DNA of 64,000 nt from Flavobacteriales bacterium (GTDB lineage Bacteria > Bacteroidota > Bacteroidia > Flavobacteriales_F > PHOS-HE28), in the NCBI GenBank assembly GCA_016705545.1, contig JADIYA010000001.1, positions 62,001 to 126,000 on the forward strand, given 5' to 3'. Shown here in pieces: positions 20,009 through 29,800 of this stretch (positions within the stretch are counted from its first letter, which is position 1; every line of letters starts with the position of its first letter). The notes beneath the pieces were generated by a model, which was not told where the DNA came from, searched no databases, and was given only the letters and a program-made list of their open reading frames with translations. Position numbers and translations under genes: made by a program.

Positions 20009-21478
20009 ATGGCCGACCTGTTAACGAAGCGCGCCGACGATTACGCGCAGTGGTACAATGACCTCGTGCTGAAAGCTGATCTGGCCGAGCACAGCGACGT
20101 TCGCGGGTGCATGGTGATCAAGCCGCATGGCTATGCCATCTGGGAGAAGATGCAGCGCGCGCTCGACGATATGTTCAAGGCCACGGGGCATGTGAATGCC
20201 TACTTCCCGCTATTCATCCCCAAAAGCTACCTGGCCAAAGAGGCCAGCCATGTGGAAGGCTTCGCGAAGGAATGCGCCGTGGTTACGCATTACCGCCTCA
20301 AGAGCGATCCCGTGCATGGCGTGATCGTCGACCCCGATGCGAAACTGGAAGAGGAGCTCATCGTTCGGCCCACGAGCGAGACCATCATCTGGAACACCTA
20401 TCGTGGTTGGATCAAGAGCTACCGCGACCTGCCGCTGCTGATCAACCAATGGGCGAACGTGGTTCGCTGGGAGATGCGCACGCGCTTATTCCTGCGCACC
20501 ACGGAATTCCTTTGGCAAGAAGGTCATACGGCCCACGCCACTAAGGAAGAGGCGGTCGCCGAGACCGAGCGCATGCTCGAAGTGTACGCGCGCTTCGCCG
20601 AGGAGTGGCTGGCCATCCCGGTGATCAAGGGCATAAAGACCGCAAGCGAACGCTTTGCCGGCGCTGAAGAGACCTATTGCATCGAGGCGCTGATGCAGGA
20701 TGGCAAGGCGCTGCAGGCCGGCACCTCACACTTCCTTGGGCAGAACTTCGCAAAGGCCTTCGACGTGCTCTTCACGAGCAAGGAGAACAAGCAAGAACAC
20801 GTATGGGCAACGAGTTGGGGTGTAAGCACCCGACTGATGGGCGCATTGATACTTACCCACAGCGACGACAATGGACTCGTTCTGCCACCGAAGCTGGCCC
20901 CTGTTCAAGTGGCCATCGTACCCATTTCCAGGAATCCGGAGCAACTTGAAGCCATCCGGGCCTATGCCGCACCCATGATGGAATCGTTGCGCGCCAAGGG
21001 CATTACCGTGAAATTCGACGACGACGACACGAAGAAGCCGGGCTGGAAATTCGCGGAGTACGAATTCAAAGGCTATCCTGTCCGCATCGCCATCGGCCCC
21101 CGTGACATGGAGAACGGAACCGTTGAAGTGGCCCGTCGCGACACGCAGGAGAAGCAGGTGATGCAGATGACCGATCTCGCGGACAAAGTGGAGCACCTGC
21201 TGGGCCATATCCAGGACAATCTCTACCAGAAAGCACTCGCCATGCGCGAGGCAGGCACGCGCGCCGTGGACACCTACGATGAATTCAAAGTCGAGATCGA
21301 GAAGGGCGGGTTCCTTCTCGCGCACTGGGATGGCACGCCGGAGACCGAAGCCCGCGTGAAGGAAGAGACCAAGGCTACCATCCGGTGCATCCCGCTCGAC
21401 AGCGATGGTGCACCCGGCACATGCATGGTGAGCGGGAAGGCAAGTGCTCGCCGCGTCATCTTCGCAAGAGCCTACTAG
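20009..21478 (+). CDS. proS: Prolyl-tRNA synthetase, archaeal/eukaryotic (type 3) form
   Basis: The 489-residue class II synthetase lacks the bacterial INS editing domain and carries the extra C-terminal zinc-like domain ending in a Tyr (FARAY). This is the type 3 form common in Bacteroidota. Class II motifs are visible: motif 1 around [17 protein letters not shown], motif 2 [20 protein letters not shown] with [10 protein letters not shown], and motif 3 [13 protein letters not shown]. It charges tRNA-Pro. The start is the ATG at 20009; the divergent lipoprotein begins 102 bases away. The next gene starts one base after its stop. Confidence 0.97.
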   Translation: MADLLTKRADDYAQWYNDLVLKADLAEHSDVRGCMVIKPHGYAIWEKMQRALDDMFKATGHVNAYFPLFIPKSYLAKEASHVEGFAKECAVVTHYRLKSDPVHGVIVDPDAKLEEELIVRPTSETIIWNTYRGWIKSYRDLPLLINQWANVVRWEMRTRLFLRTTEFLWQEGHTAHATKEEAVAETERMLEVYARFAEEWLAIPVIKGIKTASERFAGAEETYCIEALMQDGKALQAGTSHFLGQNFAKAFDVLFTSKENKQEHVWATSWGVSTRLMGALILTHSDDNGLVLPPKLAPVQVAIVPISRNPEQLEAIRAYAAPMMESLRAKGITVKFDDDDTKKPGWKFAEYEFKGYPVRIAIGPRDMENGTVEVARRDTQEKQVMQMTDLADKVEHLLGHIQDNLYQKALAMREAGTRAVDTYDEFKVEIEKGGFLLAHWDGTPETEARVKEETKATIRCIPLDSDGAPGTCMVSGKASARRVIFARAY

Positions 21479-21479
21479 C

Positions 21480-22184
21480 ATGAGCAAGCAGAAGACAGCA
21501 CCGGATGCGCGTGACCTGATCTTAGGCCTGCTGCGCACCAAATCCTGCATGAAGCAGGATGTTTATCGGAACACCACCCATTTGTTCGAGCTGGTCAAGG
21601 AACTCCTGCAAGAGATCGCGGCCGACCTCGAAACGCAGGTGAAGGCCCACGATGAGCGTCTCGCCGTCGCTTTCACGGATAAGGGAGCAACAGCCTGCGA
21701 ACTGCGGGTCGCCGGTGATGTGATCATCTTCCACATGCACACCAATGTCTTCAAGCTTGATCAGAGCCACAGCCTGTGGAAGGCGAGCTATCTGGAGGAG
21801 GATGATCTGCGCGGCTATTTCGGCGTGGTGAACATGTATAACTTCCTGAGCGATTCGTTCAAATACAACCGGGAACGGGATTTAGGATACCTCGTGGCCC
21901 GCCTATTCCTCAACCGGGACAACAAGTTCTTCGTGCAAGGCAAGCGCCAGCTCGGCTTCCTTTACGACGACCTGGAAGCCAATGTCCTAGAGCGCAGCCG
22001 GATCAAGGAAGTTCTCCTGTCCGTTGTGCTCTATGTGCTGGAATTCGATCTGCTCGCACCGCCATACGATCAAGTGAATCAGGTGACGGTGAGCGAGATG
22101 AACGAGCTCAATGCCAACCTCACCATCAGTACGGGCAAGCGCCTCGGCTTCCGCTTTCAGAGCGACTTGGACGATCCGACCTAA
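21480..22184 (+). CDS. Conserved Bacteroidota protein of unknown function
   Basis: The 234-residue product from the ATG at 21480 (MSKQKTAPDARDLILGLLRT) is soluble, with no signal peptide or membrane segment. It is acidic, with a helical N-terminus (HLFELVKELLQEIAADLE) and a mixed alpha/beta middle (RVAGDVIIFHMHTNVFKL, YFGVVNMYNFLSDSFKYN). I do not recognise a catalytic motif. It begins directly after the proS stop (TAG, one base, ATG), so it is in the same operon. Homologues appear to be widespread in the phylum, but no function can be inferred. Confidence 0.8.
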   Translation: MSKQKTAPDARDLILGLLRTKSCMKQDVYRNTTHLFELVKELLQEIAADLETQVKAHDERLAVAFTDKGATACELRVAGDVIIFHMHTNVFKLDQSHSLWKASYLEEDDLRGYFGVVNMYNFLSDSFKYNRERDLGYLVARLFLNRDNKFFVQGKRQLGFLYDDLEANVLERSRIKEVLLSVVLYVLEFDLLAPPYDQVNQVTVSEMNELNANLTISTGKRLGFRFQSDLDDPT

Positions 22185-22189
22185 GGTGC

Positions 22190-22219
22190 ATTGCGGTTTC
22201 GGCTCTCTGTTTACATTTG
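22190..22219 (+). promoter_or_regulatory. Probable promoter of tRNA-Glu
   Basis: A perfect -7 box TACATTTG (22212-22219) is preceded, 18 bases away, by ATTG (22190-22193), which matches three of four bases of the -33 TTTG box. The tRNA begins 27 bases further on. Spacing is one base shorter than in the two best promoters of this window. Confidence 0.6.
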
Positions 22220-22245
22220 CGCCCCCCTCTGGGGAATGTCTTTAT

Positions 22246-22317
22246 GGCCCGTTCGTCTAGGGGTTAGGACGCGTCCCTTTCACGGATGAAACAGGGGTTC
22301 GATTCCCCTACGGGCTA
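22246..22317 (+). tRNA. tRNA-Glu (anticodon TTC)
   Basis: The 72-base cloverleaf begins GGCCCGTTCGTCTAGGGG, with acceptor arms 22246-22252 and 22310-22316 (one G-U pair). Its anticodon loop CTTTCAC contains TTC and the T-arm is AGGGGTTCGATTCCCCT. Unlike the five minus-strand tRNAs near tuf, the 3' CCA is encoded (22318-22320). A strong terminator hairpin starts 3 bases later, so this is a single-gene transcript. Confidence 0.97.
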
Positions 22318-22322
22318 CCACA

Positions 22323-22353
22323 GCAAGAACCCGCGCTTTGCGCGGGTTCTTGC
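22323..22353 (+). terminator. Intrinsic terminator after tRNA-Glu
   Basis: A perfect 13-bp stem (arms 22323-22335 and 22341-22353) with a 5-base loop is followed by GTTTCG. It begins immediately after the encoded CCA end of tRNA-Glu. Confidence 0.85.
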
Positions 22354-22539
22354 GTTTCGCCCTCTGGGGAATTCAACGCGAGGTGCCGAGCCTCGTCAGC
22401 TCTTGCACGTCGCTCCCATCGGGCTATCCCGCATCGCCGGAATCTTAGCATTAGCAAGGGTCTCCGGCGATTGTCGTCCCAGGACCTTCGGTTCGTTTGG
22501 GGGTGCCTGGGCTTTCAGCGGGCCCAGCACGCTTGGCGC
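22354..22539. other. Non-coding stretch between tRNA-Glu terminator and murF
   Basis: No convincing gene is present in these 186 bases; an open frame on the plus strand that runs on into murF is a shadow. Two imperfect inverted repeats can be seen, a CGCCGGA/TCCGGCG pair and a CCCAGG/CCTGGG pair, neither with a terminator tail. A 13-bp direct copy of 22225-22237 lies at 22360-22372. Confidence 0.5.
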
Positions 22540-23829
22540 TCAGAGCAAGGGAACTAACTGCTCCAAACGCATCCCGCGCGAACCCTTGAGTAGGATGAGC
22601 GTGTCCTTCGGTGCAGACCCGGCCCATGACGCAAGCAGGGCATTGAGGTCCTTGAAAGCACCTCCCCCGACCGCATCGGCGTATTGGGGCCCGACGAACA
22701 CAGCTGTTAGGGCCAGTGAATCACACAATGCTGCTATTCGAATGTGCTCGCTTTTGCCCTCGGGCCCGAGTTCGAGCATATCTCCTAGCACAGCGAGCTT
22801 AGGTCGATCAGCTTCGATGGACGCGAAATTCCGCAATGCAGCCTCCACACTGGAAGGATTCGCATTGTACGCATCCATGATGAGCTGATTGCGCCCGGTT
22901 TCCTTCCATTGCGACCGGTTATTTCCTGGTGAATACGCCTCCAAAGCTTGCGCAATCAATCCGTCCGGGACTCCGAATGCCTGGCCAACGGCAATGGCGG
23001 CCAATGCATTGGGCAGATTGTAAGATCCAATGAGCTGCGTTCGTGCTTCGAGGCGTTTGCCGTTCATCCCACGAAACCAAAGCGACAGACGAGATCCGGC
23101 ATCGAGCACGCCGCCTTGCGCTTGGCAGGCCTGCCCGGTGCCATAGGTGATGCACTGCTCGAATCCTCCAGCCTCCCGCATGAGCAATGCATCGTCCGCA
23201 TTGACGAATACGGACCCGCCATGCCCGGCCAGCCAACGGAAAAGCTCCGTCTTCGTGCGCACAACGCCGTCAAGGCTTCCGAATCCTTCCAGATGCGCTT
23301 TACCGATGTTGGTGATGATCCCGTGCGTGGGTTCGGCTATTGTCATCAGCTCGGCGATGTCTCCGGGCTTGTTGGCGCCCATTTCGATGATAGCGAACGA
23401 GTGGTCCTTACCCGCGCGGAGAAGGGTCAAGGGCACACCGATGTGATTGTTCAAATTGCCTTCTGTGGCCAGGGTGGATCGGTCGGTGGAAAGAACAGCA
23501 TGCACCAGCTCTTTGGTGGTGGTCTTCCCGTTCGAGCCGGTAATGGCGAGCACTGGAAAACCGAACTGCCTTCTGTGATACCGACCAAGTTCCTGCAACG
23601 CGGCCAGCACGTCCGGCACCAGGATGCAACGTTGATCCGAGGCGAATTCCGGTTCGTCAACCACGGCGAAATACGCGCCCTTCTCGAGTGCTTCCGCTGC
23701 CAGCGCATTGGCGTTGAAGCGCGGCCCCCTTAACGCGAAGAACATGCAGCCAGGAGCAATGGCCCTGGTATCAGTGCATGCTCCGGTGGACTCCTGGAAA
23801 CGGCGATGGAGCGTAATCGTGTCTGTCAT
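22540..23829 (-). CDS. murF: UDP-N-acetylmuramoyl-tripeptide--D-alanyl-D-alanine ligase
   Basis: The 429-residue protein has the Mur ligase fold. The N-terminal UDP-binding part is RAIAPGCMFFALRGPRFNAN, the ATP P-loop is AITGSNGKTTTKEL (about residues 96-109), and TEGNLNNHIGVPLTLL, EMGANKPGDIAEL and the C-terminal DAYNANPSSVEAAL and VLGDMLELG motifs follow. The last pattern is specific to MurF. It adds D-Ala-D-Ala to the UDP-MurNAc peptide in the cytoplasm. A terminator (23840-23863) separates it from gldJ, so it probably has its own promoter or depends on readthrough. Confidence 0.96.
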   Translation of the reverse strand: MTDTITLHRRFQESTGACTDTRAIAPGCMFFALRGPRFNANALAAEALEKGAYFAVVDEPEFASDQRCILVPDVLAALQELGRYHRRQFGFPVLAITGSNGKTTTKELVHAVLSTDRSTLATEGNLNNHIGVPLTLLRAGKDHSFAIIEMGANKPGDIAELMTIAEPTHGIITNIGKAHLEGFGSLDGVVRTKTELFRWLAGHGGSVFVNADDALLMREAGGFEQCITYGTGQACQAQGGVLDAGSRLSLWFRGMNGKRLEARTQLIGSYNLPNALAAIAVGQAFGVPDGLIAQALEAYSPGNNRSQWKETGRNQLIMDAYNANPSSVEAALRNFASIEADRPKLAVLGDMLELGPEGKSEHIRIAALCDSLALTAVFVGPQYADAVGGGAFKDLNALLASWAGSAPKDTLILLKGSRGMRLEQLVPLL

Positions 23830-23839
23830 TGAAAGAAAG

Positions 23840-23863
23840 ACCCCCGGACTGAGCCGGGGGTCG
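23840..23863 (-). terminator. Intrinsic terminator after gldJ
   Basis: A perfect 9-bp stem rich in G-C pairs (arms 23840-23848 and 23855-23863) with a 6-base loop lies 22 bases after the gldJ stop. The T-rich tail (TTTCTTTC) is on the minus strand, oriented to stop porP-gldJ transcription before murF. Confidence 0.82.
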
Positions 23864-23885
23864 AATGTATGCGGACGAGCAGCGA

Positions 23886-25652
23886 TCAGAGCTTCTTCGC
23901 TTGATCGAGCTTCTTGCGGCGCTTATCGTCTCCGAGGCCCTTAGGACTTCCCACGCGGGTCATGGCGCATCGGAATCCGATGGTTGAGGTGCTCTGCCGT
24001 TCATCAAGATGGCGGCGCGTGGCGGGACCAGCCCAATAAATGCGGTCCGCCCAGGACGCTCCCTTATACACACGGCTCCTGTCGTTCACGAGGGTGGTCT
24101 TGCCCCAATCGTACATCGCATTGCCCTCAAAATCGGGCGTTTCGTAATAGATGCTGCTCTCTACATCACCATCACGGAAATCGATGTTGTCGCTCTGGCG
24201 GTAGTTCCGTCGATCGATGTTCTCTTCGACGGTGACATTCCGCATGCGCACCTCGCCGGGCTGATCGTTCTGGTAATCGCTGATGCCGGAAAGCAGTTTC
24301 GGGCAGATCTCCAGGTCCTTGCCCTTGATGTTGTCAATCATGTCCTGCACCCGCTGCATGGCCGCATCGTGCTTGCGCGTGCTCACGAATTCAATGGCCT
24401 GGTCAATCTGAGTGAGCAGCTCATCGATGAGTGCGGCCTCTTCATCAATGGCGCGACCCTGCATAGCCAACTGGAACTCCGTGAGGTAGTATTTGATGCC
24501 ATCCACATCATAGATCACCAGATCGTGCTTGTCCTGCACAACGCCATCGCTGTTCAGCACCTTCGTCTTGAACACATTGCCGCGGAAGGCGCGGAAATCA
24601 TCCTTGTCCTCTGGGCTCAGATTGCGGTAAACATCCATCACCCACTCGCTCACATTGCCAGCCATGTTATACAGCCCATAATCATTCGGCCAATAGCTGA
24701 AAACAGGGGCTGTGATGTCGGCATTGTCATTCAAGCTGCCGGCAACGCCCATATAATCGCCACGGCCACGCATGAAGTTCCCACGGAAATCACCGTAGAA
24801 CGCACCTCCGCTCTTGCGGCTATCATAACGCACCCAGTGACCGTTCCATGGGTAGATCCGGCGCTCCACAACACGCTCATCGACCGTGTTACCGATGATT
24901 CCATAGGCTGCATACTCCCATTCAGCCTCGGTAGGCAAACGATATCGTGGAAGCAGAACGCCATCCTCCATCTTGATGTTCCGGCGGTCCTTGTTCGGAT
25001 TGAAGTCCACCACCCCATCGACCTTCTTGCCACTCTCATACTGGCCGGCCAAGTAGGAATCCGTGGTGAAGTGGTCTTCGTTGATCTGGTTGGTGTAATG
25101 CTCGAACAGACCCTCGCGGATGAGGATGATCTCATTCACGCGGTCCGTGCGCCAAGCACAGTAATCGTTCGCTTGCAGCCAATTCACGCCTACCACAGGG
25201 TAATCACGATACGCCGGGTGTCGCAGGTAATATTCCACATAGGGCTCATTGAAGGCGAGCTTGTTGCGCCAAACCAAGGTGTCCGGAAGGGCCTTCTTGT
25301 AGATCTCCGGGTAGTCCGCAGCGAAGACACGGTCGAGCCAGTACAAGTATTCGAGCCAGTAGAAGTTCGTCACTTCAGCCTCATCCATATAGAAGGACGA
25401 TACCGTGACCGTGCGCGGGATGTGGTCCCATTCATGGCGCAGGTCATCAGACACCCGGCCCATGGTGAACTGGCCGCCTTCAATCAGAACCAAGCCGGGG
25501 CCATTCTCCTGGTCCTCGTAGCTGGCCTTCTCGAATCCTCCATTCTTGGAGTCGTTGTAGTTCCAGCCAGTGGCGCCGCTCTTCTCGAAATTGCAACTCG
25601 AGAAGAAGGCGCTGGCCAGCACCAGGATCCCTGTCTTCCTTGCAAGGCTCAT
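23886..25652 (-). CDS. gldJ: Gliding motility / type IX secretion lipoprotein GldJ
   Basis: From the ATG at 25650-25652 the protein is 588 residues with a lipoprotein signal (ILVLASAFFSSC, Cys about residue 20). The body is a formylglycine-generating-enzyme/sulfatase-modifying fold, with GPGLVLIEGGQFTMG, YRLPTEAEWEYAAYG, NMAGNVSEWVMDV and a C-terminal STIGFRCAMTRVG. The length and the extra mid-domain insertion (about residues 360-470) match GldJ rather than GldK. GldJ is an outer-membrane-associated lipoprotein thought to join the GldK/GldN ring and to stabilise other Gld proteins. It follows porP/sprF by 32 bases. The upstream 28 in-frame codons before this ATG overlap the porP end and lack a signal. 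Confidence 0.9.
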   Translation of the reverse strand: MSLARKTGILVLASAFFSSCNFEKSGATGWNYNDSKNGGFEKASYEDQENGPGLVLIEGGQFTMGRVSDDLRHEWDHIPRTVTVSSFYMDEAEVTNFYWLEYLYWLDRVFAADYPEIYKKALPDTLVWRNKLAFNEPYVEYYLRHPAYRDYPVVGVNWLQANDYCAWRTDRVNEIILIREGLFEHYTNQINEDHFTTDSYLAGQYESGKKVDGVVDFNPNKDRRNIKMEDGVLLPRYRLPTEAEWEYAAYGIIGNTVDERVVERRIYPWNGHWVRYDSRKSGGAFYGDFRGNFMRGRGDYMGVAGSLNDNADITAPVFSYWPNDYGLYNMAGNVSEWVMDVYRNLSPEDKDDFRAFRGNVFKTKVLNSDGVVQDKHDLVIYDVDGIKYYLTEFQLAMQGRAIDEEAALIDELLTQIDQAIEFVSTRKHDAAMQRVQDMIDNIKGKDLEICPKLLSGISDYQNDQPGEVRMRNVTVEENIDRRNYRQSDNIDFRDGDVESSIYYETPDFEGNAMYDWGKTTLVNDRSRVYKGASWADRIYWAGPATRRHLDERQSTSTIGFRCAMTRVGSPKGLGDDKRRKKLDQAKKL

Positions 25653-25684
25653 GTGCTTGGTGTTTTTTGTGGTGATGGAGAGGC

Positions 25685-26662
25685 TCAGAACGTGGGGCAC
25701 GCCACCACGCGGAATCTCCGCTTCTTGGGTTTGCACTTGAACTGCAGCTGCATGCTAACCTCGTGCGATCCAGCGGTCCGTGTGGTGAGCTTGCTCGTGG
25801 TGAGGTCGTAGCTGTATCCGAACTTGAACTTCTCGGTATGGAACCCGATAAGCATGATGAAGGAGTCACGTGTACGGTACCAAACCCCGGCGGTTATCGG
25901 ACCGTGGTCCACGTACATGCCGAGGTTCAGTTGACGAAACGCAGCCTGTTGCTGGTATAGTACGTTCGGCGAGATCTTCGTTCGAGCATCCCCGTACTTG
26001 CCGCGCATGCCGATTGGGATGGCAGCTCCGGCATGGCCCGTGATCTTCATCGGCAGCTTACTGGTGCCCACGATGAGCGACTCATTGGGCTGGGTGAGGT
26101 GGTGCACCGCGAAACCTACAAAGTAGATATCCGTGTACCCGAGGAGGCCTGCACTGAAGTCGGCATTGCCTACTCGGCCGCCACGAGGAACATCATTCGT
26201 GTTATAGATGAAACCCCTGCGAGGATCAATCTGGTCACCGAAGGTGAGCTTGTTCCAATCGAGCGACTTCTGGAAATAGGTGGCTTGGAACCCGGCCTTC
26301 AGCGAGAACTTCCTCGAAATCGGCTGCTGGTAGGAATAAATGCCGCTAACCGTCGTGGTGCTCAAGGTGCCTTTGCCTGCCTGGTCATTGGTTACAATGA
26401 AGCCCAATCCGCCCTGCATGGCATCGATGTGCTGATCATAACTGGCGCTGGTAGTGACAAAGGTGCCTGTAAGGGCGGGCCACTGGTTACGGTAATTGAG
26501 CACGACCCGCGGGCAGCGAGCGGTGCCGGCAAAAGCCGGATTCAGGTAGAGCGGGTTCGCGTAGAATTGGGTGAACTGCGGATCCTGGGCCTGAGCGGCA
26601 AGCCCGACCAGCATCGACCATCCGAATACTACGCGCACGCGCCAAAGAGTGATTCTCTTCAT
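25685..26662 (-). CDS. Type IX secretion system membrane protein, PorP/SprF family
   Basis: The 325-residue product from the ATG at 26660-26662 has a signal peptide ending AAQAQ. It then shows the PorP/SprF hallmark DPQFTQFYANPLYLNPAFAG, followed by NYRNQWPAL, ASYDQHIDAMQGGLGF and repeated amphipathic beta-strands. Family members are outer-membrane barrels that anchor the PorE or SprB machinery. It precedes gldJ on the same strand and is divergent from porU, so it probably belongs to the core apparatus rather than being an adhesin-linked SprF copy. The Bacteroidota carry several paralogues, so no specific gene symbol is given. Confidence 0.9.
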   Translation of the reverse strand: MKRITLWRVRVVFGWSMLVGLAAQAQDPQFTQFYANPLYLNPAFAGTARCPRVVLNYRNQWPALTGTFVTTSASYDQHIDAMQGGLGFIVTNDQAGKGTLSTTTVSGIYSYQQPISRKFSLKAGFQATYFQKSLDWNKLTFGDQIDPRRGFIYNTNDVPRGGRVGNADFSAGLLGYTDIYFVGFAVHHLTQPNESLIVGTSKLPMKITGHAGAAIPIGMRGKYGDARTKISPNVLYQQQAAFRQLNLGMYVDHGPITAGVWYRTRDSFIMLIGFHTEKFKFGYSYDLTTSKLTTRTAGSHEVSMQLQFKCKPKKRRFRVVACPTF

Positions 26663-26837
26663 GCTCCTATTGCGGTCTAGCCCAACTGCAAGCGCCAATT
26701 ATACGCATCCCTTCCGAACCGGTTCCCCATCCCTTGGCAATATTGCTCGCCCGAGGCCGTTGGTCCCCTGCCCGAAAGCCAAGGGTCGAAGGTAGTAACT
26801 TCGATCCGAATTGTTGAAAACCTGTTGATTGAGGTTC

Positions 26838-29800
26838 ATGAGAACGAGTTCCCGAATCATCGCCCTTCCTTTGATGATAACCGCTTTCAGCGCGGCAATT
26901 GCCCAGTTGGATCCTTGGCGGACGCTGGAATGGAAAATACCCCCGACCGAAGGCAAAACAGCTCTGGCCCATCCATCGCCCGTGCTCAGGAGTGGCGAAC
27001 CGGACCATGAACGCGGCGGATTGCCAGTGCATGTTGAAGTCCTTCCGCTCAATAGAGCTTCGCGCATCTCAGGGGCGCGCGTTGTTGATGCCGAGTATGA
27101 TGAGGTTTCTCAAGCTGAACTTTCCGCTTGGCCTTCATTGGCGGTCATGGGTCCCGAGCCCGATGTGCATGCTCAGGTGAGGTTGCTTCGAAAGCGCCCC
27201 TTCCTGCTGGTCTCTGTATTCCCGTTCCGGCGAAATCCGGCCACGGGTGCAATCGAACGATTGATGAGGTACCGCTATGAATGGGTCGAGGCGTCAGGTT
27301 CAGACATAGGCAGCCGGAAGATGGACTACCCCGACCATTCGCTTATGGAGACCGGGGATTGGTATCGCATGACCCTGGCTAAGGACGGTGTTTACCGGGT
27401 CACTTACGATTTCCTCAGTTCGTTGGGCGTGAACACTTCGGGGTTGAACAGTGACCGGATCAATGTGTATGGGAACAACTACGGCCTGCTCCCCTTCGTG
27501 AACAACGTGCCGGTGCCTACAGACCTGAAGGCCCATGCGATTGAAATGGTTGATGGCGGCGACGGCGTATTCGGCCCGGGTGATTATCTCCTCTTCCAAG
27601 CCAACGGCTCTTTGCGGTGGACATTGAATGGGAACTTGTTCAACCACACGAAGCACGTCTACACGGATTCGGCATCATACTTCATCGGGATTGATGTGGA
27701 GCCCCCGGTGCGCATCGCTTCCATCACGTCATCGACAGATGCACCCACACAGACCGTAACCCGGTTCAACGACAGGCAGGTCATTGACCGCGACTTGGTG
27801 AACCTGATCAAGAGCGGCCGCACCTGGTTCGGCGAGGCCTATGATCTGGTGACTACCTATACTTATGGCTTCGACGTGCCCAACCTTGCCACCGATGTAC
27901 CCGTGACACTAGAAGTCTGTGTTGCGGCCCGCACGTACAGCAGTGGCACTGTCCAGAATACGAGCACCTTCACGCTGAACTCGACGAATGGTTTCGAGGG
28001 AACCTTGCCGGTGACGAGCATCACCAATAGTCCAACGGGCGCGGTGGCCAAGGAAGCCTGTCAGACCTATACGTGGACCACTGCGGGCAACAACCTGCCC
28101 ATTACCGTGACCTTCAATAAATTCGATCCAGTGAGCTCCGCGGGCTGGATGAACTACTTGCGGCTGAACTGCGTGCGAGAACTGCGAATGAGCGGCGACC
28201 AAATGCAGTTCCGATCGCTCGCATCGGCTGGCCCCGGCGAAATCAGCGAATTCGTGATCGATCAAGCGCAGCAGGCGCAGCGAATCTGGGACATCACCGA
28301 CCCGACGAACCCCATGGCGGTCCAATACACAACAGTGGGCAATCAGAAGACATTCAGGCTGCCCACCGAGAGCCTTAGGGAATTCATTGCTTTCCGCGAT
28401 GCCAACTACCTGACGCCCACGAGCATCGGCCGGGTTCTGAATCAGGACCTACACGCCACGGCATTGCCCACTGACTTGGTCATTGTCTGTCACCCCGCCT
28501 TCCTCTCGCAGGCGCAACGCTTGGCTGACCGCCGCATGAACGAGGGGTTGACCGTCCGTGTCGTTACTCCGCAACAGGTATTCAACGAGTTCTCTGGCGG
28601 ATTGCGGGACGCCACGGCGATCAAACGGTACATGCGCATGCTGTATGACCGTGCGGGTGATGACGCCCCCGAGCTGCTCCCGCGTTACTTGCTGCTCTTC
28701 GGTGACGGCTCTTACAACAACATATCCTTGAGCGCCAGCAATCAGAACTTCATCCCGAGCTACCAGACGGCGGACGCTATCGACTTCTCGCGCTCCTACA
28801 CGTCCGACGACTACTTCGGCCTGCTCGATGAGAATGAAGGCGAAGGCACGGGCGACCTGGTCGACATCGGGGTGGGGCGCATCATTGCCCATTCCACCGA
28901 GCAGGCCAGGCAGGTGGTGGACAAGATCCTGGGCTATGACGCCCTGCGCGGCATCCCCTCATCTGGCGGCAGCTGCGGCAATGATGGGGATGGTGGAATT
29001 GCGGATTGGCGCACGCATGTGCTCTTTGTGAGCGATGACCAGACCGGAGACGGCTTCGAGGGCGTGATCCACATGGATCAGAGTGACTCATTGGCCCGGC
29101 GCGTGGACCGTGAGTATCCGACCCTGAACGTGGACAAGATCTACCTCGACGCCTATCAGCAAATCGCCACGCCCGGTGGACAGCGTTACCCTCAGGCCAC
29201 CATTGAGCTCCGCGACAAGGTGCAGAAGGGCGCCCTTGTAGTGAACTACATCGGCCATGGCGGCGAGGTGGGTTGGGCGCATGAGCGACTGCTCGATAAC
29301 ACCACCATACTGGAGTGGTCGAATAAGGACCGCCTGCCCGTGTTCATGACAGCCACCTGCGAATTCAGTCGATGGGACGATCCAGGCCGCACTTCTGCTG
29401 GGGAATTCGTTCTGCTCAATCCAAGCGGCGGAGGTGTGGCGCTTATGACCACCACGCGATTGGCATACTCCAGCCAGAATTTCAGGCTCGCCAACTTCTT
29501 CTACGACCACATCTTCCAGCCGCTCGATTCGCTCAACCGCGAAGCCCGGATCGGCGATGCCTTCCTGTACACCAAGTTCGATATCGCTTTTGCCCAGTCC
29601 ACCCTGCGCAACCACCGCAACTTCAGCCTCCTCGGCGATCCAAGCATGCGCCTTGCTATGCCGCGCAAGTCAATCCAGATCACGGCACTTACGGACACTA
29701 TTGGCCAACAGGTGGATACTCTGAAGGCTTTGAGCGTAGTGCGCATCTCCGGATTCGTGGATGATGGCAATGGGCAGCCGATGCAGGATTTCAATGGTGT

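Noticed and set aside
22286..22888. A 200-codon plus-strand frame starting inside tRNA-Glu
   Set aside because: It begins within the tRNA and its terminator and overlaps murF antisense. No family resemblance.
24009..25811. A 600-codon plus-strand frame opposite gldJ
   Set aside because: It mirrors the gldJ codons, has no recognisable domain, and gldJ is fully supported on the other strand.
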